Positions 23,675 through 31,841 are shown, counted from the stretch's first letter. The stretch is 64,000 nt of DNA from SHLQ01 sp964517125 (GCA_964517125.1 CAZFBD010000003.1:1-64000), one strand, 5' to 3'. Notes: generated by a model not told the origin, from the sequence alone. Translations and numbers: made by a program.

Positions 23675-25138
23675 TCAGTGGGAGGTTGCGAGCTCGTCAT
23701 CGCGAAGGACCCGCAACTGCGGGCTGACGTCGGGGTCGTACTCCGGTGGCACGAAGCCCGACGGCGGGCCGTCGGGGGCCGCATCATGCCGAGGGATGAG
23801 CCCGGCGATGTCGAGTGCTTCGGCCAACGTTTCGGCGCGGATCGCCTGAATCCCCTTTGGCGCCTTGGGAGACGCTGCTGGAATGATGGCCTTCGTGAAG
23901 CCGACCCGAGCGGCTTCGGTGAGCCGGCGCTCGGTCTGCCCCGATTGGCGAAGTTCGCCAGCCAGGCCAATCTCACCGAACGCGACGAGGCCCGGTTCGA
24001 GCCACAGATTGGTGACCGACGACGCCAGGGCCATGGCAAGTCCGAGGTCGGCGGCAGGCTCGACCACCTTTGCGCCACCGACTGCCGAGGCGAAGACGTC
24101 GTGTTTGGAGAGGCCGATGCCGGCCCGTTTCTCCATGACCGCAAGGATCAACGACAGTCGCCCGCTGTCGACGCCGGTCGCCGAGCGGCGGGGGTTGCTC
24201 AACGGCGTGGCAGCCGCCAGCGCCTGAATCTCGACCAGGAGCGGACGGTGACCGTCGAGGGCGGGGACGACGATGGAGCCCGCCACTCGGGTGGCCCGAT
24301 CGGCGAGGAACATCTCGCTCGGGTCGTCGACCGACCGCAAACCCTCGCCAACCATTTCGAACACGCCGAGTTCATCGGTTGCCCCGAACCGATGCTTGGC
24401 CGCACGCAGAAGACGCAGCGCATGGTGGCGGTCGCCCTCGAAGGCCAACACGGTGTCGACCACGTGCTCCAAAACCCGGGGACCGGCCAGGCCACCCTCT
24501 TTGGTGACGTGACCCACCAGCACCGTGGTCATCGACCGGCGCTTCGCTTCGGACACCAGGCGGTGGGCGCAGTGCCGAACCTGACCAACGGACCCGGGGG
24601 CCGACCGCAGGTCGGGGTCGTGCACGGTCTGGATGGAATCGACCACGACAAAGTCGGGCGACAGATCGTCGCAATGTTTGAGAACGGCGGACAGCGACGT
24701 TTCGGCCACGAGCCAAAGGTCGGGGACGACCGCCTTCAGGCGTTCGGCCCGAAGACGTACCTGCTCGCTCGACTCCTCGGCCGATACATAGAGGCACTTG
24801 CGGCCCGTACGGGCCACCTCGGCTGCGACCTGCAACAACAGCGTGGACTTTCCAATGCCCGGCTCGCCGCCCAGCAACGTGACCGAGCCGGTGACGAAGC
24901 CGCCGCCGAGCACGCGGTCCAGCTCACGAACACCGGTGGTGGTCGCCGCCCATTTTTCGGCGTGGATGTCGGTGATTCGCCGCGGCGTCTCGCCCACGAC
25001 GACGGGGGCCGATGCCGTTCGTTCCACGAGCTCTTCTTCGTGGGTGTTCCATTCTTCGCAGTCGGGGCACTGCCCGATCCACTTGCCGGCGTTGTGTCCG
25101 CACCGGGTGCAGACGAAGGTTGTCTTGGTTCGAGCCAT
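23675..25138 (-). CDS. radA: DNA repair protein RadA (Sms)
   Basis: A 487-residue RecA-like helicase that processes recombination intermediates. A C4 zinc finger has Cys at about residues 10, 13, 24 and 27 (CTRCG ... CPDC). Walker A is GGEPGIGKSTLL (about 90-101) and Walker B lies in DFVVVDSIQT. The RadA signature motif normally written KNRFG reads KHRFG here. A Lon-like C-terminal domain (about 300-450) follows, with LAMALASSVTNLWLEP and FGEIGLAGELR. The ATG at 25138 is the conserved start (ARTKTTFVC). It lies 10 bp after a small unknown gene, and both are preceded by LexA-type SOS boxes, so DNA-damage induction is likely. Confidence 0.95.
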   Translation of the reverse strand: MARTKTTFVCTRCGHNAGKWIGQCPDCEEWNTHEEELVERTASAPVVVGETPRRITDIHAEKWAATTTGVRELDRVLGGGFVTGSVTLLGGEPGIGKSTLLLQVAAEVARTGRKCLYVSAEESSEQVRLRAERLKAVVPDLWLVAETSLSAVLKHCDDLSPDFVVVDSIQTVHDPDLRSAPGSVGQVRHCAHRLVSEAKRRSMTTVLVGHVTKEGGLAGPRVLEHVVDTVLAFEGDRHHALRLLRAAKHRFGATDELGVFEMVGEGLRSVDDPSEMFLADRATRVAGSIVVPALDGHRPLLVEIQALAAATPLSNPRRSATGVDSGRLSLILAVMEKRAGIGLSKHDVFASAVGGAKVVEPAADLGLAMALASSVTNLWLEPGLVAFGEIGLAGELRQSGQTERRLTEAARVGFTKAIIPAASPKAPKGIQAIRAETLAEALDIAGLIPRHDAAPDGPPSGFVPPEYDPDVSPQLRVLRDDELATSH

Positions 25139-25148
25139 GCCCGAGAAC

Positions 25149-25328
25149 CTAGGAAGCCAGTGTGACAGCGGAGTCGGTGGTCGAGAACAGCACGCGATAT
25201 CGCTCGGAGACCGCGGCACGCTCCGCCGGCGTGCCAGCGTTGCGCAGTGCCCGTTGGTACACGGCCAGATGACGTTTGCGGCGATGGGCCGGCGAGGTTG
25301 CGGTGAGTCGTGGGTCGTTGACCATCAT
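25149..25328 (-). CDS. Small basic protein of unknown function upstream of radA
   Basis: A frame of 59 codons beginning with two ATGs (25328 and 25325) and GGAG eight bases upstream; it stops 10 bp before the radA start. The product is soluble and helical in character, with a basic patch PAHRRKRHLAVYQRALRN and then TPAERAAVSERYRVLFSTT. I do not recognise the family. The ribosome site, tight spacing to radA and the SOS boxes 63-97 bp upstream argue for a real gene in a LexA-controlled unit. A repair-related role is inference from this context only. Confidence 0.6.
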   Translation of the reverse strand: MMVNDPRLTATSPAHRRKRHLAVYQRALRNAGTPAERAAVSERYRVLFSTTDSAVTLAS

Positions 25329-25390
25329 GGGGAATCGCTCCGGGATCTGGTGAGGGTCTACTCCGCCCGCTGCCAGGAGGGATCACCATA

Positions 25391-25406
25391 TCGAACGATT
25401 GTTCGT
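25391..25406. promoter_or_regulatory. LexA SOS box, strong match
   Basis: TCGAACGATTGTTCGT matches 11 of the 12 fixed positions of the actinobacterial LexA box TCGAACnnnnGTTCGA. It lies 63 bp upstream of the small gene that precedes radA, on the promoter side, and downstream of the lipoprotein gene, so it should control the small gene-radA unit. Confidence 0.75.
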
Positions 25407-25409
25407 ACT

Positions 25410-25425
25410 GCAAACATTTGTTCGA
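25410..25425. promoter_or_regulatory. Second LexA-like box
   Basis: GCAAACATTTGTTCGA matches 10 of 12 fixed positions of the LexA box, with a perfect right half GTTCGA. It starts 3 bases after the first box, giving a tandem pair with 19-bp spacing, about two helical turns. Confidence 0.55.
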
Positions 25426-25449
25426 TCCATGCACCGAACCGCCACTGGA

Positions 25450-26793
25450 TCACGACGCCGCCACGGGAACCCACCACTGCTGCTCCCCGGTGGTCGCATC
25501 GAGCGCCAGCACGGCCAGTCGAGTCGTCACCACCGCCACGTCGCCAGACACGGAAACGCTCCACGCACCGCTGCGCCCAACCGGTGTCTGCCACAGTGCA
25601 TCGCCGGGGTCTGCGGGCGAAGTCCCGTCCGGGAATCGGCTGAGCGAACCCGACTCCCGGTCGTAGGCGAACAGGGCGCCCCCAGACACCGCCAGCGATC
25701 CGGCCTGCCGATTGGGCGAGAACCACACCGTCTCGCCCGTCGCTGGATCCACCGCGGCGGCGTCCGTCCAGCCATCGACCACCACATGCGAACCGACCGA
25801 GCCGATTGGCCATCCCACCCGATCGCCGGTCCTCAGGAACTCCTCCCCCGAGGCATCCACAACGACGAGGTCGCTCTGCGGTCCGGCCAGCACAGCAAGG
25901 GATCCCGCCGCTGCGATCCCATCGATTCCTGCCACCTGATCGTCGATGCCATCATCGAGCGGTCGGTCGACCAGAACCTTTCCCACGGCAGGATCGACCA
26001 CGACCAGGCGCATACCGCCATCGACCAGCGGATCGTGGGTGGCGATGACCACACGTCCATCGATGATGGCCATGGGCTGACAGCCGGACGCGACCGTCCA
26101 GCGAATCTCACCGGTGGCTACGTCGATCGCCGACAGCAGCTCGCTGTCGCCACCGCTACACGCAAGCACCCCGTCCTCGACCGCAGCGGCAAAGCGGTGG
26201 CCGGGGCGTTCCCAAAGCTCGTCTCCTGTGGTCGCCGAGATCCCTACGAGTGTGTCTTGTCGCATCGCCACCAACCCATCGCCGGCTGCGTGGATCGCAT
26301 CGAATGGGAGCGCCGTTTGCCAGAGGCTGTCACCTTCGGGAGAGAGGCCTTCGGCCGCAAGTGCCGATGGCGCCACCACGACGGCGTCGAGGATCGCGGC
26401 GGCAGGCAGCCGTCCCAACTCCTCGTTTTCGGCGCCTGCCAGGCAATCGTCTCGACCGCATCCCCGCAGCTCTCGGTCGCCCAGCGGATCGTCGAGCTCG
26501 ACGATCCATCGCTCTTCGAGCCCGATGTCGTTGCACGCCTCCGGAGCGATCGGCTCCCAGAGACGAGCCCGAACATCGACCACTTCGGCGGTCACCTCGA
26601 CCTGCCACTCCTCGAACCGGGGACAGCCACCAAACCGGGTGACCACGAGCAGCTGTTGGTCGTCGGGGGTCGCCCCGATGAGCGTCCACTCGTTGTCGCC
26701 CACACGTCCGACATCGCCCAGGCCACCGGCGCAGGCTGTGCATACACCGATCACGAGGGCCAGTACGAGACGTTGGAGAACCACCCTTGCCAA
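25450..26793 (-). CDS. PQQ-like beta-propeller lipoprotein, 5' end uncertain at assembly gap
   Basis: At least 447 residues. The visible N-terminus is a lipoprotein signal (LVLALVIGVCTAC, Cys near residue 21). The rest carries repeats of the PQQ-like type, marked by pairs such as GISATTGDELWERPG, AIDVATGEIRWTVASG, AVDPATGETVWFSP and ALDATTGEQQWWVP. The nearest start is a weak TTG at 26793, but the frame stays open into the 100-N gap at 26807, so the true start may be missing. No PQQ enzyme active site was found, so it is likely a binding or scaffold protein on the membrane outer face. Confidence 0.75.
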   Translation of the reverse strand: MARVVLQRLVLALVIGVCTACAGGLGDVGRVGDNEWTLIGATPDDQQLLVVTRFGGCPRFEEWQVEVTAEVVDVRARLWEPIAPEACNDIGLEERWIVELDDPLGDRELRGCGRDDCLAGAENEELGRLPAAAILDAVVVAPSALAAEGLSPEGDSLWQTALPFDAIHAAGDGLVAMRQDTLVGISATTGDELWERPGHRFAAAVEDGVLACSGGDSELLSAIDVATGEIRWTVASGCQPMAIIDGRVVIATHDPLVDGGMRLVVVDPAVGKVLVDRPLDDGIDDQVAGIDGIAAAGSLAVLAGPQSDLVVVDASGEEFLRTGDRVGWPIGSVGSHVVVDGWTDAAAVDPATGETVWFSPNRQAGSLAVSGGALFAYDRESGSLSRFPDGTSPADPGDALWQTPVGRSGAWSVSVSGDVAVVTTRLAVLALDATTGEQQWWVPVAAS

Positions 26794-26806
26794 GCCGCAG
26801 TGCGTC

Positions 26807-26906
26807 NNNNNNNNNNNNNNNNNNNNNNNNNNNNNNNNNNNNNNNNNNNNNNNNNNNNNNNNNNNNNNNNNNNNNNNNNNNNNNNNNNNNNNNNNNNNNN
26901 NNNNNN
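26807..26906. other. Assembly gap of 100 N
   Basis: Exactly 100 undetermined bases, the usual placeholder for a scaffold gap of unknown length. It separates the 5' end of the lipoprotein gene from the 3' side of the flavin reductase gene. Confidence 0.99.
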
Positions 26907-26955
26907 GGTCATGGTGGTTCTACGTCGCCGGATGGGTCCTGGTTCCCGGACTTCG

Positions 26956-27585
26956 TTACTCGGGCCGCTCCAGCGAGGTCAGCGCATCGGCGGTTTTGTT
27001 GTACCACGGCCCCACATGCCGGCCGATGGCTCGCAGTTCCACCTGATCGATCCGATGGCCGTCGATGACCCGCTCGGCCACATGAAGCCGGTCAGAGGCC
27101 AGGATCACCAGCATCGCCGCGCCGGGCTGATCCCCCTGCGGACGACCGACGGGAATCATGTCGACGACTCGACACTCGAAGTTGGCCACGGCCTCGGCCA
27201 CCCGCGGCGCCGCACAGGTGTCGGAGACGATGGGAGTCAGGCCAGCAGCCTCGAACTCGTCCACGTGGGCAGCGTAGGCGCCGGCCGAGACGTTCATGGC
27301 CTCGAACGTCTCCTCGGTGACGATGTTGATCGTGCAGATGCCGGTGGTCTGCATGTTGGTGAGCGAGTCCTTTCGGGCACCCAAACCTGGGCTCACGACG
27401 AACGTCGGCGGGTCGGCGGCCACCATGTTGAAAAACGAGTAGGGCGCCAGGTTGTGAACACCGTCGTCAGAGATGGTGCCCAGCCAGCCGATCGGCCGGG
27501 GCACGGTCAGACCGGAGCCGATCGCGTAGGCATCGCTCCCGGGAAGGTCATCGAAGTCGAGCTCGGACTTGGGTTCTTCAGCCAC
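26956..27585 (-). CDS. Flavin reductase family protein (FMN-binding split barrel)
   Basis: A 209-residue flavoprotein. The split-barrel core shows TVPRPIGWLGTISDDGVHNLAPYSFFN-like residues near 27-54, VVSPGLGARKDSLTNMQTTG, and FECRVVDMIPVG followed by MLVILASDRLHVAERVIDG. The pattern RPIGWxxTxxxxGxxNLAPYSFFN is characteristic of the flavin reductase-like group, which supply reduced FMN or carry out unassigned reductions. The ATG at 27585 is natural. It is followed by a short 49-base stretch to the assembly gap, so its downstream context is unknown. Confidence 0.87.
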   Translation of the reverse strand: MAEEPKSELDFDDLPGSDAYAIGSGLTVPRPIGWLGTISDDGVHNLAPYSFFNMVAADPPTFVVSPGLGARKDSLTNMQTTGICTINIVTEETFEAMNVSAGAYAAHVDEFEAAGLTPIVSDTCAAPRVAEAVANFECRVVDMIPVGRPQGDQPGAAMLVILASDRLHVAERVIDGHRIDQVELRAIGRHVGPWYNKTADALTSLERPE

Positions 27586-27894
27586 ACCCCGACTCTACGT
27601 GCCCCACACCAACCAAGCCGCCCCCAAACCCAAACGCAGGGGTCAGACCCCTATCTCCAGTTAGGGGTCTGGGCGGGTTCAGCCGGTGACAGTCACAGAT
27701 AAGTGATCGGGTTCCACCGGTCGGTCGAGCGATACGGGCAGATTGTCCGTTGTCACACACAAGAACCGACCCGAGACATGTACCGGGTGTTGGCGATCGC
27801 CGACCGCATCGGCTGACGCCTCGTCCGACCCCGGACGCGGCGAACGGGCCGGCAACTCGGCCGACCCGTTCAACGTCTGTGCGCGACAACCTGC
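27586..27894. other. Intergenic region without a convincing gene
   Basis: This 309-bp stretch lies between the flavin reductase start and the protease stop. It holds the GGGGTCAGACCCC palindrome and its hairpin (27639-27671). Short frames on both strands, such as a 64-codon one at 27679-27873, lack ribosome sites and protein-like composition. The remainder presumably contains the promoter of the flavin reductase. Confidence 0.6.
27639..27671. repeat. GGGGTCAGACCCC palindrome with 10-bp stem-loop
   Basis: The 13-base palindrome GGGGTCAGACCCC at 27639-27651 overlaps a perfect stem CAGACCCCTA (27644-27653) / TAGGGGTCTG (27662-27671). The structure sits 3' of the minus-strand protease gene and could end its transcript, though no clear T-run follows. 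Such short palindromes recur between genes in many environmental bacteria and resemble REP elements (inference). Confidence 0.6.
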
Positions 27895-29184
27895 TCAGTG
27901 GGAGAAGTCGAGGATGCCCTCGTCCTCCAGCTCTTCGCAGAAGGCGAGCCATTCTTCGTCGCTGAGCTCGTCATCGAAGTCAGCGTCATCGAAGTCTTCC
28001 CAGTCAGCGTCTTCGAAGTTCTCGAAATCGGCGTCCTCGAAATCAACGTTCTCGAAGTCAAGGTCCTCGTTGTACGCCTCGTACTCGGCGTCGAGTTCGG
28101 CCCAGTCAGCGTCGGTCCAGTCAGACGTGTCGACCTCGACCCACTCGCCGTCGATGAACTCCTCAACGATGAACTCGTCGTCATCGCCATAGTCCTCGTC
28201 GGCATAGTCGTCGGTGTCGAAGTCCTCGTCCGAGAAGTCGTCGTCGGAGAAGTCTTCGATGCCGAAGTCCTCGTCGTCGAAGTCCGCGTCGCTGAACTCG
28301 TCGTCGAGCGTGTCCTCGTCGGCTGCGTCAGCGGGAGCAGGTGCGTCCTGGGTCGGCGTTGCGACGCCGGTGTTCAGGAAGTCGACGTAGTTGGGCACCT
28401 CGGCATAGACGCCGGGGGTGTCTCCACCACATTCGTCGCCCCAGCTGACCACGCCAGCCAGCTTCGGGCCGTCGGCGGTCGCCACGACGAGCGGGCCGCC
28501 GCTGTCTCCGTAGCAGGAGTCGGTCCCGGTACCACCGGCGCAGACCTCGCCAGCAGCGTCGGTGCCGAGCTGGGTGTTGCAGGTTGCGTCGTCGACGAGC
28601 GGGACAGTGGTGGTGAGCAACTGATCCGGCGAATCGCCGTCGTTCTCACCAACGGCGCCCCATCCGGTCACCGTTGCGGTGTCCGCTGCGGCAATCTCTG
28701 CCCGGCTCGCGGTGGCGATGGGCTGCACGTTGGCGTCGAAGGTCAGTGGTTCGGCCAGCTTGATGACGGCGATATCGCCAACGCCGGTCTCGGCGTAGTC
28801 GGGATGCGACGTGATCGAAGCGACCCGGACGTCCTGTCCGCCGGCGTCATTCGAGTTGGCGACACCGGCACGAATCGTCGTGCCGGCTGCCGTTTCGCCT
28901 TCGACGCAGTGGGCGGCGGTGACGATTGTGGTGGCATCGAGAATCGAACCGCCGCAGTAGTAGCTGCCTTCGCTCTGCAGCGAGACCTGCCAAGGCGAGG
29001 AAGCTGCCGTGGTCGGTGTGCCGTTCACGATGGCGCCGGCGGAGCCGCCGCCGATCAGGAGCGTGGCGCCCATGACCGCGGCGCCGAGGCCGCCAGCAAG
29101 AACGCCGGCCACAAGGCCACGCTTCTTGGGCGCTGACTCAGCTGCGCTGGTGTCTTCGGCCGGGGTGTTTGGGTTGGTGTTCAT
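27895..29184 (-). CDS. Exported trypsin-like serine protease with long acidic C-terminal tail
   Basis: A 429-residue S1 protease. A membrane or signal helix lies at about residues 24-50 (LVAGVLAGGLGAAVMGATLL). The domain starts at IVNG (52-55), a mature-enzyme-like N-terminus. Catalytic residues are His92 (TAAHC), Asp137 (GDIAVIKL) and Ser228 (GDSGGPLV), with disulphide cysteines placed as in chymotrypsin. Residues about 286-429 form a very acidic tail with repeats of Asp/Glu around Phe, Trp or Tyr (DADFDDEDFGIEDFSDDDF). AAGGAG precedes the ATG. The tail is not part of any protease I know; it may bind calcium or basic substrates, or act as an inhibitory or chaperone segment. A two-component system lies directly upstream. 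Confidence 0.88.
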   Translation of the reverse strand: MNTNPNTPAEDTSAAESAPKKRGLVAGVLAGGLGAAVMGATLLIGGGSAGAIVNGTPTTAASSPWQVSLQSEGSYYCGGSILDATTIVTAAHCVEGETAAGTTIRAGVANSNDAGGQDVRVASITSHPDYAETGVGDIAVIKLAEPLTFDANVQPIATASRAEIAAADTATVTGWGAVGENDGDSPDQLLTTTVPLVDDATCNTQLGTDAAGEVCAGGTGTDSCYGDSGGPLVVATADGPKLAGVVSWGDECGGDTPGVYAEVPNYVDFLNTGVATPTQDAPAPADAADEDTLDDEFSDADFDDEDFGIEDFSDDDFSDEDFDTDDYADEDYGDDDEFIVEEFIDGEWVEVDTSDWTDADWAELDAEYEAYNEDLDFENVDFEDADFENFEDADWEDFDDADFDDELSDEEWLAFCEELEDEGILDFSH

Positions 29185-29252
29185 GACATCTCCTTGGGGG
29201 TTGGGGTGATGTCATCACTGTCGTGCCGGTCGCTGTCACCAACCTGAAGGAC

Positions 29253-29271
29253 CCTGAACACGACGTTCAGG
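29253..29271. repeat. Short inverted repeat between histidine kinase and protease
   Basis: CCTGAAC and GTTCAGG form a perfect 7-bp inverted repeat around ACGAC. It lies 42 bp past the kinase stop and 68 bp upstream of the protease start. It could be a weak terminator or an operator for the protease promoter; the sequence alone does not decide. Confidence 0.4.
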
Positions 29272-29312
29272 TTCGTCGCAGAAGCCGGACGCGTCCGGGC
29301 CGGGCACGCCGA

Positions 29313-30698
29313 TCAGCCGGCGGCTGGAAGGTCGAGAACGAAACGGGCACCACCGCGCTCGTTCTCGGTGGCAGCGAGCGAGCCGCCGTGTGCTGCGGCG
29401 ATCTCACGGGCGAGCGCCAGGCCGAGGCCGCTTCCGCCGGCGTCTCGGGATCGGGCTTCGTCCAGCCGAACGAATCGTTCGAAGATACGTTCCCGGTCCT
29501 CGGCAGGAACGCCGGCGCCATCGTCGTCGACGACCACGATCGCCCGTCCGTTCTGCTCCGCGACCGAGACGACGACCATGGTCGTCGCGTGTCGGACAGC
29601 ATTTGCCACCAGGTTGTTGACGACCCGCCGAAGGTGATCGGCATTGCCTCGGACCGAGGCTGCCGATACCTGACTCGTTCCGAGGGTGATCGACTCGGGA
29701 ACCGCAAGCGACGACGCCTCGGCGAGCACCAGGTCATCGAGGTCGACGAGGCCCTGACCGACAGCCATCGACGAACCGTCCTCTGAGCGGGCGAGGATCA
29801 ACAGGTCCTCAACCATTCGCTGCGTGCGGTCGAGCTCGCCACGTACGTGCGAGGCACTGCGTTCCCACTCCACGGTTTCGGGGTGCGCAAGATCCACATC
29901 GAGTTGGGCTCGCATACTGGCAAGCGGGCTGCGCAGCTCGTGCGCCGCGTCCGAAGCAAAGCGTCGCTGCCGACTCTGCGCTGACTCGAGCCGGGCCAAC
30001 ATCGAGTTCATCGTGCCCGCCAACCGGGAAATCTCATCTGGCCGCCCACTGCCCTCCACACGCCGACCGAGATCGCCGGCGGTGATCGAGTCCACCTCTG
30101 CACGCATGCGATCCACGGGACGTAGGGCACGCCCTGTCAGCAGATACACGAGCGCCGCAACCAGCAGCGACAGCAACGGTACGGCGATCAGGGCAATGGT
30201 CCGAACCTGGCTCACGGTGCGGTCCACGCCATCCAGTGTTCGGGCGACCACAACCAGTTCCGAGCCCTCGGTGACCTCTGTGAAAACGATGCGCAGATTG
30301 TCGGCACCCTCGGTCTGCGTGATCGACGAGACGCTTGCACTCCCGGGCGTGTCGATGACGATGGAGCCATCGGTTGTCGGGTCCCCGACGAGCAGGCCGA
30401 CGAGTTCTCGGGCGTCTGGCTCGTCGTCGTTGTGGATGTCCAGGATCGGCCCATCTCCGGGGCGTTCGATGATGCCGACGAACGTCTCGGGATCTCCGGG
30501 AAAGCCTGCGTTGTCGAGCTCGTTGGTGACATCGATCTCGAACGCAATGTCCAATGCTCTGTTGCTGATGGTGCGATCGATCTCGTCCACGAGGCTCTGC
30601 CGAAGAACGAGCAGCAACGCGACAGCGCCCAGCGAAAGGGTCGCGAACATTGCAGCGAGCGCGATGAGGGTCACGCGCGCCCGGACCGTGGACAGCAT
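29313..30698 (-). CDS. Sensor histidine kinase (two-component system)
   Basis: A 461-residue membrane sensor kinase. Transmembrane helices lie at about residues 9-32 and 167-188, framing an extracytoplasmic sensor of about 135 residues. A HAMP domain follows (about 188-242, LTGRALRPVDRMRAEVDSIT). HisKA contains FASDAAHELRSPLASM with phospho-accepting His253. HATPase_c holds NLVANAVRHA (N box), VVDDDGAGVPAEDRERIFERF (G1/F) and GGSGLGLALAREI (G2). The ATG shares one base with the response-regulator stop (TGATG), showing tight coupling. The sensed signal is unknown. Confidence 0.93.
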   Translation of the reverse strand: MLSTVRARVTLIALAAMFATLSLGAVALLLVLRQSLVDEIDRTISNRALDIAFEIDVTNELDNAGFPGDPETFVGIIERPGDGPILDIHNDDEPDARELVGLLVGDPTTDGSIVIDTPGSASVSSITQTEGADNLRIVFTEVTEGSELVVVARTLDGVDRTVSQVRTIALIAVPLLSLLVAALVYLLTGRALRPVDRMRAEVDSITAGDLGRRVEGSGRPDEISRLAGTMNSMLARLESAQSRQRRFASDAAHELRSPLASMRAQLDVDLAHPETVEWERSASHVRGELDRTQRMVEDLLILARSEDGSSMAVGQGLVDLDDLVLAEASSLAVPESITLGTSQVSAASVRGNADHLRRVVNNLVANAVRHATTMVVVSVAEQNGRAIVVVDDDGAGVPAEDRERIFERFVRLDEARSRDAGGSGLGLALAREIAAAHGGSLAATENERGGARFVLDLPAAG

Positions 30699-31381
30699 CA
30701 GCGCTGATCGTCGATCAGCCGGTAACCGACGCCGCGAACGGTCTGCAGAGTCTGACGATCGAACGCCACATCGATCGCGTTGCGAATCCGCGAGACGTAA
30801 ACCTCGACGATGTTGGGGTCACCCTCGAAGGCGTGGTCCCAGACGTTCTCCAAGATCTGTTCCTTCGACATCACCAGACCCTGCTGATGCATCAGGTACT
30901 CCAACACAGCGAACGCTTTGGGCGACAGTTCCACTTCGGTGTCGCCGCGGTGAACCCGGCGGGACTTGCGATCCAGGCCCAGGTCCCCGACGCGTAATTC
31001 GTCGGTCGTGGGCGCTCCGGCACCAGCCCGACGGATGAGGGCTCGCAGCCGTGAAAGGAGCACGGGGTAGCTGAACGGCTTTGTGACGTAGTCGTCGGCA
31101 CCGGTGTCGAGCCCTTCCATCTCGTCGTACTCGCCGTCCTTGGCGGTGAGCATGAGAATCGGAACGTTGTTGCCGTCCTCACGAAGCGCCGAGCAGATGC
31201 GGTAGCCGTTCAGCCCGGGAAGCATGATGTCGAGCACGATGGCCACGTACGGGTTGCTACGGGCCAGATGGAGCCCATCGACCCCGTCGGCAGCCACGTC
31301 CACGGCGAAGCCATCGGCGGTCAGCCCCCGCTGCAACGCCTCGGCAATACCGGGCTCGTCTTCCACGACCAGAATCCGCAT
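30698..31381 (-). CDS. OmpR-family response regulator
   Basis: A 227-residue DNA-binding response regulator. The receiver domain (residues 1-115) begins MRILVVEDEPGIAEALQRGL, with phospho-acceptor Asp51 (VLDIMLPGLNG), Thr79 and Lys101 (TKPFSYP). A winged-helix OmpR domain (about 128-225) includes DLGLDRKSRRVHRGD, LSPKAFAVLEYLMHQ and VEVYVSRIRNAID. The ATG at 31381 is the conserved start; a longer frame to 31528 is not conserved. It is first in the operon with the kinase. The neighbouring protease gene is a candidate target by position. Confidence 0.94.
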   Translation of the reverse strand: MRILVVEDEPGIAEALQRGLTADGFAVDVAADGVDGLHLARSNPYVAIVLDIMLPGLNGYRICSALREDGNNVPILMLTAKDGEYDEMEGLDTGADDYVTKPFSYPVLLSRLRALIRRAGAGAPTTDELRVGDLGLDRKSRRVHRGDTEVELSPKAFAVLEYLMHQQGLVMSKEQILENVWDHAFEGDPNIVEVYVSRIRNAIDVAFDRQTLQTVRGVGYRLIDDQR

Positions 31382-31429
31382 GCTCGAAGTATGCCCGGCG
31401 ACGCTGAACGGAACCTGAATGCTCGCCGG

Positions 31430-31751
31430 GAGGTGAGCCTTGCGGACGGGTTTGTCCAAGTGGAAGTCTCGGGTGTCATGGCTTCGATGGCGTGACGGCG
31501 ACGTGTGTGGCGCCATCGCGGCGGCCACCGCATCCTTGATCCCCGGGTCCGTCGCCCATCAGTTCGCTCAGATCGATGAACGGACACCGGACGTCGTGGA
31601 GATCGAGCATCCAAGCGGATCCATCGAGATCGCGCTCAGCACCCGCCTCGAAGCGGGCCGACTGACGTTGCAGTCGGCTGGCGCGGTGCGCACGGCGCGT
31701 GTGCTCTTCGCCGGAACGGTCTTTGTGCCCACATCGGTCTGGCCGCACTGA
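31430..31751 (+). pseudogene. Decayed 3' fragment of a PrpF/4-oxalomesaconate tautomerase-family gene
   Basis: Only the last third of a PrpF-type isomerase can be recognised. The frame ending at 31751 encodes AIAAATASLIPGSVAHQF, then VVEIEHPSGSIEIAL, and finally AVRTARVLFAGTVFVP, which correspond to the conserved VTGAVCTAxAAxIPGTVV, IGHPSGxxEV and RTARxLMxGxVxVP blocks of PrpF. The upstream part needs at least two frame changes near 31485-31510 to restore the VTGAVCxA-like block, and nothing matching the first two thirds is present before 31430, where the response-regulator gene begins on the other strand. This is therefore a truncated, frameshifted relic. Confidence 0.65.
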
Positions 31752-31841
31752 TGTTCGGTTGGCCTGTCGGACAGGCGGAACCGGACAACCGTAGATCAGC
31801 GACAGGAACGGTTTTGCAGTCTCATGTCGAAGCGTTGCATG

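Noticed and set aside
25391..25425. Alternative reading of the SOS boxes as a terminator of the lipoprotein gene
   Set aside because: Half-sites match LexA boxes with correct 4-base spacing twice, and stems are too short (6 bp or less) for a terminator.
26907..27046. Plus-strand frame after the first gap with a hydrophobic stretch
   Set aside because: It is mostly antisense to the flavin reductase gene and its start would be hidden in the N gap; nothing supports it.
27679..27873. 64-codon minus-strand frame downstream of the protease
   Set aside because: No ribosome site, no hydrophobic or domain pattern, and it ends in the palindrome region.
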